NCBI GenBank assembly: GCA_021824575.1
Contig: JAKAKJ010000091.1
Coordinates: forward strand, 1-56,407
Direction: 5' to 3'
DNA length: 56,407 bases
Origin: Chloroflexota bacterium
Lineage (GTDB): Bacteria > Chloroflexota > Anaerolineae > Anaerolineales > Villigracilaceae
Shown here: one piece after another, positions 7,199-13,636 of the stretch
How positions within the stretch are numbered: position 1 is the first letter of the stretch
Layout: each line of letters begins with the position of its first letter
The notes under the pieces: model-generated
What the model saw: only the letters and a program-made list of their open reading frames with translations
Told to the model about the DNA's origin: nothing
Databases searched by the model: none
Position numbers and translations under genes: made by a program

Positions 7199-9574
7199 AT
7201 GCGCGATTGGTCACTCAAGGCCGGCGATCCGCTTTCGCTGACAATTGCGGCGGACGCCCGCCTTTGCAAAACAGATTACGTCAACGATCACATCTGGGAA
7301 TTTGAATTTGGCGCGGGAGAACCGGCCGCGCTCGCCATCCGAACCACGTATGGATTGCGCGCCCGCAATATGCGTCTCTTTTATCGGTTTGGCGAGATGG
7401 GAAAAACAGTCACGAATCCAACTGAATTTCATTCGCCATTATTGCTTCGCCACTTTTATCCAAACTTTTTATCGCTGACTTTTTCTCCCTTTGAAGATTT
7501 GGATGTCGCTGCTGAATATTGGATTCCTGAATCGCACGCGTTGGCGGGACGATTGGTTGTTGCCAATCGCACAGATTTTGCGCGCAGGCTCAACGTCGAG
7601 TTGTGCGGCGCGTTGACACCGCTGGATGGTCAATCCTTCGCACCCGCCCAGCAGCAAATGGTCAATGTTCTCGCGGGACAAACCGGCGGACTCGCTCCGG
7701 TTCTATTTATGACCGGAGGGCCGAATCCCGGTTCCGGCCCGCATCCTTCGCTGGCTGTTGATCTTGCGCTCAATCCTCGATTAACAAGCACACTGACGTG
7801 GACTCTGGCTTCCGAAGCAACAATCGAATCTTCATTCGAGTCAGCCCGGCACATCGCGGCGCGTCCGTGGGATGCAGAGCGCACGCGCATCGAATTATTG
7901 GACGCGGGTGATACGCTCGATATTCAGACCGGCGACGCAGATTGGGATGCCGCGCTGACGTTCAGCCAAAAAGCCGCGCTGGGGCTGTTTTATTCCGGCA
8001 ACGAACATTTGCCAAATCCATCGTTTGTCCAATCGCGTCAACCGGATGGCGGCAATTCGCGTCGAGGCGACGGCCATGATTATCCGCCCGCGTGGAGCGG
8101 ACAAACGCCGCTTGACTCGTATTACCTTGCCAGCCTGCTCCCTGCCGCGCCTGATTTTCTGCGCGGACTCGTCGAAAATTTTTTGAGTGTGCAAACTAAA
8201 TCCGGTTCCATTGACGGGCGTCCTGGCCTCGGCGGGCAGCGCGCAAAATTTTTAGCTGAGCCATTGATCGCCAGCCTCGCGTGGAATTACTATCAGAACA
8301 CACAAGACGAAGAATTTATAAAAGAAGCATTCCCAAAGCTGCTGGCTTTTTTTTGGAACTGGTTTTCGCCCGATCACGATTCCGACCGCGATGGAATTCC
8401 GTCATGGGATCATGTTTTGCAAACCGGCTTCGAGGATCATCCGCTTTTTGATACATGGCATCCATGGTCGCAGGGCGTGAATATTTCCGCGCTGCATAAT
8501 CCGCAGCTGGAGGCCATGCTTTATCGCGAAGCCAACGCGCTGATCTCGATGGCGGGCATTCTTAATCGCAACGATGATGCGAATCTTTTACAGGCGCAAG
8601 CCGCCGCGTTGCGCGCCTCCGTTGAAACAAGCTGGGATGCGCGCTTTGCTTTGTACGCGTATCGTGATCGCGTTACGAAACAAACGTCAAGCGGCAAAGT
8701 CATCGCCAGACACAAAGGCTCCGGCAACATGCGTCCGCACTTTGAGTCCGGGACGCCGGTGCGCTTGTTGGTCGAGATCCAATCCAAAAGTCCCGCGGCG
8801 GCACGGCCTGTGGTTGAGATCGGCGAAATGGTCAGCCCAAATGCAAAAGGCGAGTCTGAAGTCATCGAAAAATTCCAGTGGCGCAGCGGCGGCCTCGTTG
8901 CGACCAGCGAAAAAGTTTTCTCGAAGATCGGACGCGTCAGCGTCAAGGGCCTGGAAGAGAAAGATAAATTTATCCTTCGTGTTGTGGACGCGACCATCGA
9001 AGATATTACGCTCTTCGCGCCGCTGTGGGCGCACATTCCGGATGAGCAGCGCGCCCAGGTTTTGATTGGACGTTCGCTTCTTGATGCGGATCGCTTCGAC
9101 CGGCCATTCGGCGTGCCTGCCATTCCGTTCGTCCCGGACCGTGAAGCGGATACCGTGGCAAACAGCGTTTACCTCCACTGGAATCATTTGATCGGCGAGG
9201 GCCTGCTGGCTTACGGATTCCAAAACGAGGCTGCGCGTTTGGTCGCCCATTTGATGAATGCCGTCATTGACAACTTGAAACAGCATAAAACATTTTATGC
9301 GCGTTATCACGCCGACAGTGGAAGCGGCATCGGCGAACGCGGCGCGTTGACCGGTCTCGCACCGGTCGGGTTATTTTTACAAACTCTTGGCGTGACGATT
9401 TTTTCGCCGATGCGTATCCGACTCGAGGGCAGGAATCCGTTTGCATGGCCTGTGACGATTCAACATAAAGGATTGAAGATCGTGCGCGGTCATGATCAGA
9501 CTGATGTGTCATTTCCAAATGGAAAAACAGTCACAGTCACTGACCGCGCGCCGTTGATAGTATCCGCCGATTAA
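7199..9574 (+). CDS. GH63-like (alpha/alpha)6 glycoside hydrolase
   Basis: A 791-residue protein with no signal peptide, so probably cytoplasmic. An N-terminal beta-rich region (about 1-230) is followed by an (alpha/alpha)6-barrel region. Its pattern resembles GH63/MGH1-type glucosidases: WSGQTPLDSYYLASL, then DSDRDGIPSWDH near residue 400, and a long helix-rich end containing VYLHWNHLIGEGLLAYGF and GERGALTGLAPVGLF. The region about 500-600 looks like an inserted beta domain within the barrel. I could not assign the catalytic acid and base with certainty, so the specificity is open; alpha-glucoside or mannosylglycerate-type substrates are possible. The start is fixed by the promoter at 7164-7192, whose predicted start site is the ATG. 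Confidence 0.75.
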   Translation: MRDWSLKAGDPLSLTIAADARLCKTDYVNDHIWEFEFGAGEPAALAIRTTYGLRARNMRLFYRFGEMGKTVTNPTEFHSPLLLRHFYPNFLSLTFSPFEDLDVAAEYWIPESHALAGRLVVANRTDFARRLNVELCGALTPLDGQSFAPAQQQMVNVLAGQTGGLAPVLFMTGGPNPGSGPHPSLAVDLALNPRLTSTLTWTLASEATIESSFESARHIAARPWDAERTRIELLDAGDTLDIQTGDADWDAALTFSQKAALGLFYSGNEHLPNPSFVQSRQPDGGNSRRGDGHDYPPAWSGQTPLDSYYLASLLPAAPDFLRGLVENFLSVQTKSGSIDGRPGLGGQRAKFLAEPLIASLAWNYYQNTQDEEFIKEAFPKLLAFFWNWFSPDHDSDRDGIPSWDHVLQTGFEDHPLFDTWHPWSQGVNISALHNPQLEAMLYREANALISMAGILNRNDDANLLQAQAAALRASVETSWDARFALYAYRDRVTKQTSSGKVIARHKGSGNMRPHFESGTPVRLLVEIQSKSPAAARPVVEIGEMVSPNAKGESEVIEKFQWRSGGLVATSEKVFSKIGRVSVKGLEEKDKFILRVVDATIEDITLFAPLWAHIPDEQRAQVLIGRSLLDADRFDRPFGVPAIPFVPDREADTVANSVYLHWNHLIGEGLLAYGFQNEAARLVAHLMNAVIDNLKQHKTFYARYHADSGSGIGERGALTGLAPVGLFLQTLGVTIFSPMRIRLEGRNPFAWPVTIQHKGLKIVRGHDQTDVSFPNGKTVTVTDRAPLIVSAD

Positions 9575-9618
9575 TCGTGGTATCCTAAAAGAAAGATGTT
9601 GTGATGGAGGCGCTGTCA

Positions 9619-9951
9619 ATGAAACCAATCCATCTTTTGATGCTGGCCGTGGTACACGATCAGGATGTGGACGCGGCGACCCGCGCCCTCGAACCTTTAG
9701 GTGCGCCCGTCGTCTACCTGGCAAGCACTGGCGGCTTTCTCGGTCGCGGCAACGCCACGCTGTTGATCGGCCTGCCTGATGAACGCGAAGGAGATGCGCT
9801 GGCTGCGCTGCGTACGTCCTGCCGCCAGCGCGTGGAATATTTGACGATGCCGTTGGAAGGTTCGCCGCTGCCCATGCCCACGCCCGTCCCGGTGACGGTT
9901 GGCGGCGCGACCGTGTTTTGCCTGCCGGTGGAGCAATTCGAGGAGATGTAG
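9619..9951 (+). CDS. PII-like cyclic-di-AMP receptor family protein, copy 1
   Basis: A 110-residue protein of the DUF970/PstA-DarA family, small PII-like trimers that bind cyclic-di-AMP in the cytoplasm. The family motif is seen as LASTGGFLGRGNATLLIGLPD, and the C-terminal strand as PVPVTVGGATVFCLPVEQFEE. I place the start at the ATG at 9619, because GGAGG lies 8 bases before it; an upstream in-frame GTG/ATG (9601/9604) would overlap that site. It is followed after 1 bp by a second family member, so the two are translationally coupled and could form mixed trimers. No cyclic-di-AMP synthase is nearby. Confidence 0.85.
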   Translation: MKPIHLLMLAVVHDQDVDAATRALEPLGAPVVYLASTGGFLGRGNATLLIGLPDEREGDALAALRTSCRQRVEYLTMPLEGSPLPMPTPVPVTVGGATVFCLPVEQFEEM

Positions 9952-9952
9952 C

Positions 9953-10240
9953 ATGAAGATGATCATCGTCATTATCAAAGACAACGAAGCCGATGCTTTG
10001 ATCCGCGCGTTGACCAGCGCAGAATACCGCGTCACGCGCATCGCCTCGACGGGCGGATTGCTTCACAGCGGTGTGGCAACCCTGATGATGGGCGTTGACG
10101 ATTCGAGGATTGATTCGGCGGTGGCGCTGGTTCGTGAAACGGTGGCCGCTTCCAGCCGCCGCCCCGAACGATCCGGCGAATCCAGCGAGAAGCGCGCAAC
10201 GTTGTTCGTTGTCCCGGTCTCGCGCTTCGAACAGGTTTAG
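9953..10240 (+). CDS. PII-like cyclic-di-AMP receptor family protein, copy 2
   Basis: A 95-residue paralogue of the preceding gene, starting at the ATG at 9953, one base after its stop, with GAGGAG inside the upstream coding end as ribosome binding site. It keeps the nucleotide-binding loop signature IASTGGLLHSGVATLMMGVDD, while the central loop is shorter and charged (SSRRPERSGESSEK). Known relatives bind cyclic-di-AMP and pass the signal to an unknown partner. Two adjacent, diverged copies suggest different partners or a heteromeric receptor. The 108 bp after it hold an imperfect inverted repeat (10250-10331) and no gene. Confidence 0.85.
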   Translation: MKMIIVIIKDNEADALIRALTSAEYRVTRIASTGGLLHSGVATLMMGVDDSRIDSAVALVRETVAASSRRPERSGESSEKRATLFVVPVSRFEQV

Positions 10241-10249
10241 CATGTTCTG

Positions 10250-10331
10250 TTCGCCGCAAAGTCCAAAGGTCGCCAGGAATCTTTTGTAATCGCAAAGAAG
10301 AACTTCGTGATCTCTATGTCGCTGCGGCGAA
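10250..10331. repeat. Short element with 9-bp inverted ends
   Basis: TTCGCCGCA at 10250-10258 is matched by its reverse complement TGCGGCGAA at 10323-10331. The interior contains text typical of small interspersed bacterial repeats. It lies just upstream of the ribosome binding site of the lipoprotein gene. It may be a non-autonomous element; only one copy is in the window. Confidence 0.35.
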
Positions 10332-10348
10332 TTGGTCAGGAGAATCCA

Positions 10349-11599
10349 ATGAGGCGGATGCGAGTTACCAGTGCTTTGTTTTTGATGGCGACGGTTATTC
10401 TGGCTTGCGCGCTGCCAAGTCTGGCTACGCCAGAATCTGTCCCTGTTGCGACTATCGCGGCTCAAACCATGCAGGCGTTATCAACGATTGTGACGCCGGC
10501 CGCTTCTCCCGCGGCAACATCCATCCCGACGCAATTGGCTTCCCCGACATCTGCGCCGGCAGCAGCATCCAGCTTGTTGCCGCGCTCTTTATATTTTCTC
10601 AACAACGACAAAAACGGAATCGTGCAAATCTTCCGCATCGAACGCGATGGGAAAACGATCCATCAAATCACGTTCGAACCGGCCAATGTGGCTTCTTACG
10701 ATATCTCGCCAAAAGATGGCAGTGTTGTTTATATCTCGAACAATCAAATGTTTCTTGTGGATGTTAATGGCGCTGGCCGACGCATGTTGGTTGACGGCGG
10801 GCCGGTGAATGACAATGATCGTTTCACAAACAGCGTTGGCTCACCGGCCTGGTCGCCGGACGGACAAACGATTGCATTCAGCCACGGCGGCTTGAATTTT
10901 TATTCGGTTGGTTCAGGTGCGATCAATAACGTTCTTACAAATCAAATAGATAATTCGGCTGGTTTCCCTGTCGTGCGCGAAGTGTATTCGCCCGCGGCAT
11001 ATTCTCCAGATGGCAGCAAGCTGTTGATCAACATTGGATTTTACGAAGGCGGGACATTGGGGATTTATTATCTGGCCAACAATACATTCGTGCGTTTCAA
11101 CCGCGCGGACGGAGGAAATGTCTGCTGTAGCGCAACCTGGGTTCCCGATGGGAGCGGACTCTATTCTGCCAGTTCAGTGATTGGAATGATCGATTCAGGT
11201 TTGTGGTATATCAACGCGGCGAATGGCGATGCAACTACTCTGCTGCCCGGTTCCGCACCAGATGGCACCTATAATTTTGCCGAAGCCCCGCAAATTGGCC
11301 CTGATGGAAAATTGTATTTCTTCTTCAATAACCTGCCGCAGATTCCAACCTCGGGCCACACGCCGATGTATTTAGTCCGCTCCGGTACGAACGGCGTGAC
11401 GGGCCGCGCACAGCTCAAGCCTGATCTTTTTCAAAACATCAACGAAGTTTTGTGGGCACCAGATGCCAGCCTGGCAGTTGTGGCGTTTGCGCCAGTCCAA
11501 GATGTTTACCAAGGCGGCGAAGCGGAAATTGTTTATCCAGATACACGTCCGAATGTGGTGTTGACCTCTTTTGCTGAAAACATGCGCTGGGGACCGTAA
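10349..11599 (+). CDS. Lipoprotein with TolB-like beta-propeller
   Basis: I start this at the ATG at 10349, because GGAGA lies just before it and the product then begins with a clean lipoprotein signal: MRRMRVTSALFLMATVILAC with lipobox ILAC. A Ser/Thr/Pro/Ala-rich linker follows (to about residue 75). The rest is a beta-propeller with TolB/WD40-like repeats, for example DKNGIVQIFRIERDGK, SPAWSPDGQTIAFSHGG and AYSPDGSKLLINIG. It is presumably anchored on the outer face of the membrane, with the propeller binding a protein or sugar. About 416 residues. The role is not specified by neighbours. A hairpin terminator follows at 11636-11678. Confidence 0.8.
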   Translation: MRRMRVTSALFLMATVILACALPSLATPESVPVATIAAQTMQALSTIVTPAASPAATSIPTQLASPTSAPAAASSLLPRSLYFLNNDKNGIVQIFRIERDGKTIHQITFEPANVASYDISPKDGSVVYISNNQMFLVDVNGAGRRMLVDGGPVNDNDRFTNSVGSPAWSPDGQTIAFSHGGLNFYSVGSGAINNVLTNQIDNSAGFPVVREVYSPAAYSPDGSKLLINIGFYEGGTLGIYYLANNTFVRFNRADGGNVCCSATWVPDGSGLYSASSVIGMIDSGLWYINAANGDATTLLPGSAPDGTYNFAEAPQIGPDGKLYFFFNNLPQIPTSGHTPMYLVRSGTNGVTGRAQLKPDLFQNINEVLWAPDASLAVVAFAPVQDVYQGGEAEIVYPDTRPNVVLTSFAENMRWGP

Positions 11600-11635
11600 G
11601 TTCTTTGATCGTATCGCGGACAATTGCATAAATGC

Positions 11636-11678
11636 GCCCCGCGCCGGGATGGTTTTGGAACCACACAAGGCGCGGGGC
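11636..11678 (+). terminator. Hairpin terminator after the lipoprotein gene
   Basis: GCCCCGCGCC (11636-11645) pairs with GGCGCGGGGC (11669-11678) around a 23-base loop, and a T-rich stretch follows. It lies 36 bp after the lipoprotein stop. Confidence 0.5.
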
Positions 11679-11790
11679 TATTCTATATTTGCCTGAACAT
11701 TCGTCATGTTCAGCCGGGACTTGACCGGGCTATCTCTCCTGTTTTGCCTCGGCTTGCGTCCATGAACGCAGAGCATTTCCGGCGCTGGCA

Positions 11791-11820
11791 AATCCTGAAT
11801 GTTTCGAAACATTCAGGATT
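11791..11820. repeat. Perfect 30-bp palindrome beside the DGR template repeat
   Basis: Fifteen bases are followed exactly by their reverse complement, with TTTCGAAA at the centre. The palindrome lies 22 bp beyond the 3' end of the template repeat, in the direction of its transcription. It could cap or stabilise the template RNA. There is no T-run after it, so it is not a classic terminator. Confidence 0.6.
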
Positions 11821-11842
11821 TATCCACAAATTGGAGAGGCAT

Positions 11843-11964
11843 GGGACGCCACCACACGAAAACCGGTGTTGTTGTTGAGGTTGTTGATGTCGTTGTCGTT
11901 GCGGTAAGCGCAGCGCGCGTTCCTGTGATTATTGTTGAAGGAACCGCCGCGCAGCACACGGGCG
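11843..11964 (-). repeat. DGR template repeat (TR)
   Basis: This 122-bp stretch, read on the minus strand, matches 12124-12245 without indels (offset 281 bp) and differs at 19 positions. Eighteen of these are adenines on the TR coding strand: plus-strand T at 11867, 11870, 11872, 11876, 11881, 11882, 11885, 11893, 11894, 11896, 11899, 11900, 11905, 11920, 11921, 11926, 11929 and 11932. In the mutated span none of the C, G or T positions of the coding strand has changed. Read in the frame of the target it is full of AAC/AAT (Asn) codons, as expected of a template for adenine-specific mutagenic retrohoming. The remaining mismatch (11851) lies in the 3' segment where IMH and IMH* usually differ. 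It has its own candidate promoter. Confidence 0.93.
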
Positions 11965-12002
11965 TTGATCGGCCAGCCCCGCCGCCCATAAGCGGCATGA
12001 AC

Positions 12003-12008
12003 ATTATA
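12003..12008 (-). promoter_or_regulatory. Candidate -10 of the template-repeat RNA
   Basis: A perfect TATAAT on the minus strand lies 38 bp upstream of the TR and downstream of the terminator of the target gene. The expected start is near 11996, so the TR would be transcribed as a separate RNA. The -35 region is only a run of T, so the promoter may be weak or activated. Confidence 0.45.
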
Positions 12009-12025
12009 CATGAACCAGGGCTTCT

Positions 12026-12057
12026 AAAAAATTTTAAAAATTCCCGCCGAAGGCGGG
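12026..12057 (-). terminator. Rho-independent terminator of the TIR-FGE gene
   Basis: On the minus strand, CCCGCC and GGCGGG (12043-12057) close a 3-base loop, and an A/T-rich tract with T5 and T6 runs follows (to 12026). It lies about 50 bp after the stop of the target gene and separates that transcript from the template repeat. Confidence 0.8.
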
Positions 12058-12109
12058 AGGGGAAGAAAACAGAATTCAGAGATTCAGAAAACAGAGATTC
12101 AAAAGATCA

Positions 12110-13561
12110 TCAGGAGAGATTTGGGGACGCCCCCACACGAAAACCGGGGTCGCTGTCGAGGAGGTCGATGTCGACGACGCCGCGGAAAGCGCAGCGCGCG
12201 AGCCTGCGACTAATGTTGAAGGAACCGCCGCGCAGCACACGGGCGCCAGAAGCTTTTTCATCTTCGCGCCCGTCATCGGCTTTATACGGATATGGCTTGA
12301 ACAAACTGTGCGTCCACTCCCACACGTTGCCAGCCATATCGGCGCAAAGGTACGGCGAGTCGCCCTGCGGCGAATATAAGCCAACTGGCGTAGTTATTCC
12401 CTTCCCGCCTTCGCTTGAATTGCACTTGTTTTTATCGAATTGATTTCCCCACGGCCATTCGTTGACCTCACCCCGTCCCTCTCCTAAAAGGAGAGGGGAG
12501 CCTCGAGCGGCTTTTTCCCATTCGGCTTCGGTCGGTAAACGCAATATCAAACCGGAAGTCAATTTGCCTTTGAGCAAACCATTCAGCCATTGGCAATATG
12601 CCATGGCATCTTTCCAGGTTACTTTGGCAACAGGATGATCTTTCTTCTTCGCCCAGTCACCGACAGGATGCTTCAATCCTTTGGCTTTTACGAAGGCGCT
12701 GTATTGTTCATTCGTAGTTGGGAAGCGCGCCATCCAGTAATCGTAGGGAATATCCACGGTATGCTGCGGTCGTTCATCATCATAAGCCAATTTGTTTTCT
12801 TTTGTACTTCCCATCAAAAATTTTCCGGCGGGCACGCGCATAAATTCCATGCCGCCGAGTTCGATCCTGTCAGTCCTCCATTCTTCGATCGGTTTTGCAT
12901 ACTTGGCATAATAATCATTCAGCCAATCTAATGCCTGGTTTGGTTCAGGCTGAGGTTTCTCGACGATAATCGTATTGTGGTCGCCAACAATAATATTTGA
13001 ATCAACAACACTGCCGCTAATGCCAGTTTCCGCCCCATCCTTTGCTGATCCCTTTTCTTCAATGGATTTTCCGGAACGTTTGGATTCTTTTTCAGGCGCA
13101 GGCGTTTCGGTTTTCAAGCCAAGTGAATCGGCGCGTCTTTTCAGGCTGGTTAGCAGACGCTGAAAAGTGCGGTCGCGTTGTTCTTTAGGAAAGTAATCCA
13201 CATATTGATAGATCATCAATCGGCGCGGCACTTGGCACTCTTCGAGCCTGACCGGAATGACGAAAATGGTCTCTTCCGGTTTCGTGCGCGCGATATCCAG
13301 CACATAACGCAGCTCTGCTTGAACATAACCCTCTTTGCTGACCGAGTTCTTTGACAAGAATACAATCACCGCATCGGTTTGTTCAACAGCTTTTTCGATT
13401 TCAATATCCCAATCCTGTCCTGGATAAAGTTCCTCTTCATCTAGCCATGGTTGAATCCATGTTTCAGTGTGCAGTTTTTGATATAACTCGCGTACCAGCG
13501 GCTTATCGTTGGATGAATGGCACAGAAAAACGCGCAAAGGTCGGTTCAATGAGTTAGGCAT
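12110..13561 (-). CDS. TIR domain-FGE-sulfatase/C-type-lectin-fold protein, DGR target
   Basis: A 483-residue fusion. Residues 7-150 are a TIR domain: RVFLCHSSNDKPLVRELYQ at the start, and SKNSVSKEGYVQAEL with Glu83 at the position of the NADase catalytic Glu. A charged linker follows (about 155-185), then a short segment VVDSNIIVGDHNTIIV. Residues about 240-480 are an FGE-sulfatase (SUMF1-type) domain: GGMEFMRVPAGKFLMGS, LPTEAEWEKAARG, MAGNVWEWTHS and RVLRGGSFN. The active-site cysteines of true formylglycine-generating enzymes are not conserved, so this is probably a ligand-binding C-type-lectin fold. Fourteen residues between 450 and 472 differ from the template repeat only through A substitutions. 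Inferred role: a sensor with a hypervariable surface driving a TIR effector (NAD depletion or a signalling nucleotide). Residues SPLLLGEGRGEV come from an inserted short repeat. Confidence 0.9.
   Translation of the reverse strand: MPNSLNRPLRVFLCHSSNDKPLVRELYQKLHTETWIQPWLDEEELYPGQDWDIEIEKAVEQTDAVIVFLSKNSVSKEGYVQAELRYVLDIARTKPEETIFVIPVRLEECQVPRRLMIYQYVDYFPKEQRDRTFQRLLTSLKRRADSLGLKTETPAPEKESKRSGKSIEEKGSAKDGAETGISGSVVDSNIIVGDHNTIIVEKPQPEPNQALDWLNDYYAKYAKPIEEWRTDRIELGGMEFMRVPAGKFLMGSTKENKLAYDDERPQHTVDIPYDYWMARFPTTNEQYSAFVKAKGLKHPVGDWAKKKDHPVAKVTWKDAMAYCQWLNGLLKGKLTSGLILRLPTEAEWEKAARGSPLLLGEGRGEVNEWPWGNQFDKNKCNSSEGGKGITTPVGLYSPQGDSPYLCADMAGNVWEWTHSLFKPYPYKADDGREDEKASGARVLRGGSFNISRRLARCAFRGVVDIDLLDSDPGFRVGASPNLS
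12124..12245 (-). repeat. DGR variable repeat (VR) inside the TIR-FGE gene
   Basis: It encodes residues 440-479 of the TIR-FGE protein and pairs base for base with the template repeat at 11843-11964. Changes relative to the template adenines are 9 A-to-G, 6 A-to-T and 3 A-to-C. Fourteen codons change, for example Asn to Ile, Ser, Leu, Gly, Val or Asp. RVLRGGSFN before the variable positions and GFRV after them are untouched. Confidence 0.93.
12466..12507. repeat. Short palindromic repeat inserted in frame in the TIR-FGE gene
   Basis: CCTCACCCCGTCCCTCTCC at 12466-12484 is followed by a complementary GGAGAGGGG arm (12490-12498). Translated on the minus strand it adds SPLLLGEGRGEV between the conserved EKAARG and WPWGN blocks of the FGE domain. 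A related element is at 40383-40431. Confidence 0.7.
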
Positions 13562-13589
13562 GGGATGCCCCGTGATAGAAGTTGAAACG

Positions 13590-13595
13590 ATTATA
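13590..13595 (-). promoter_or_regulatory. Candidate -10 of the TIR-FGE gene
   Basis: A perfect TATAAT on the minus strand lies 28 bp upstream of the ATG at 13561. The matching -35 position falls inside the palindromic repeat 13603-13633 and is not close to consensus. Confidence 0.45.
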
Positions 13596-13602
13596 AAACA
13601 AA

Positions 13603-13633
13603 TGTAGGGGCGGAGCGGCGCTCCGCCCCTACA
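13603..13633. repeat. Dispersed TGTAGGGGC palindrome, copy 1
   Basis: A 31-bp element: a 14-bp perfect stem, TGTAGGGGCGGAGC and its complement, around a 3-base loop, followed by AATTTA. It lies 3 bp from the panC stop and may act as its terminator. The copy at 52308-52338 has the same ends and loop size but compensatory changes inside the stem. Confidence 0.8.
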
Positions 13634-13636
13634 AAT

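Noticed and set aside
11861-11904. Simple GTT-type trinucleotide repeat
   Set aside because: The run of GTT words is the reverse complement of AAC codons of the template repeat. Its match to the variable repeat without indels excludes slippage of a microsatellite.
11820-12011. A small minus-strand ORF resembling the C-terminus of an FGE-sulfatase protein
   Set aside because: It contains the repeat 11843-11964 but has no ribosome binding site and no room for the rest of the domain. The adenine-only differences from 12124-12245 fit a non-coding DGR template better than a broken gene.
11600-12110. Possible CRISPR or phage attachment structure
   Set aside because: There is one pair of long repeats with base-specific differences and no regular spacing, integrase or cas gene.
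12110-13561. A formylglycine-generating enzyme activating the sulfatases at 1-2483
   Set aside because: The catalytic cysteines are not conserved, the domain is fused to TIR and diversified, and the sulfatase-like proteins lack the Cys or Ser that would be converted.
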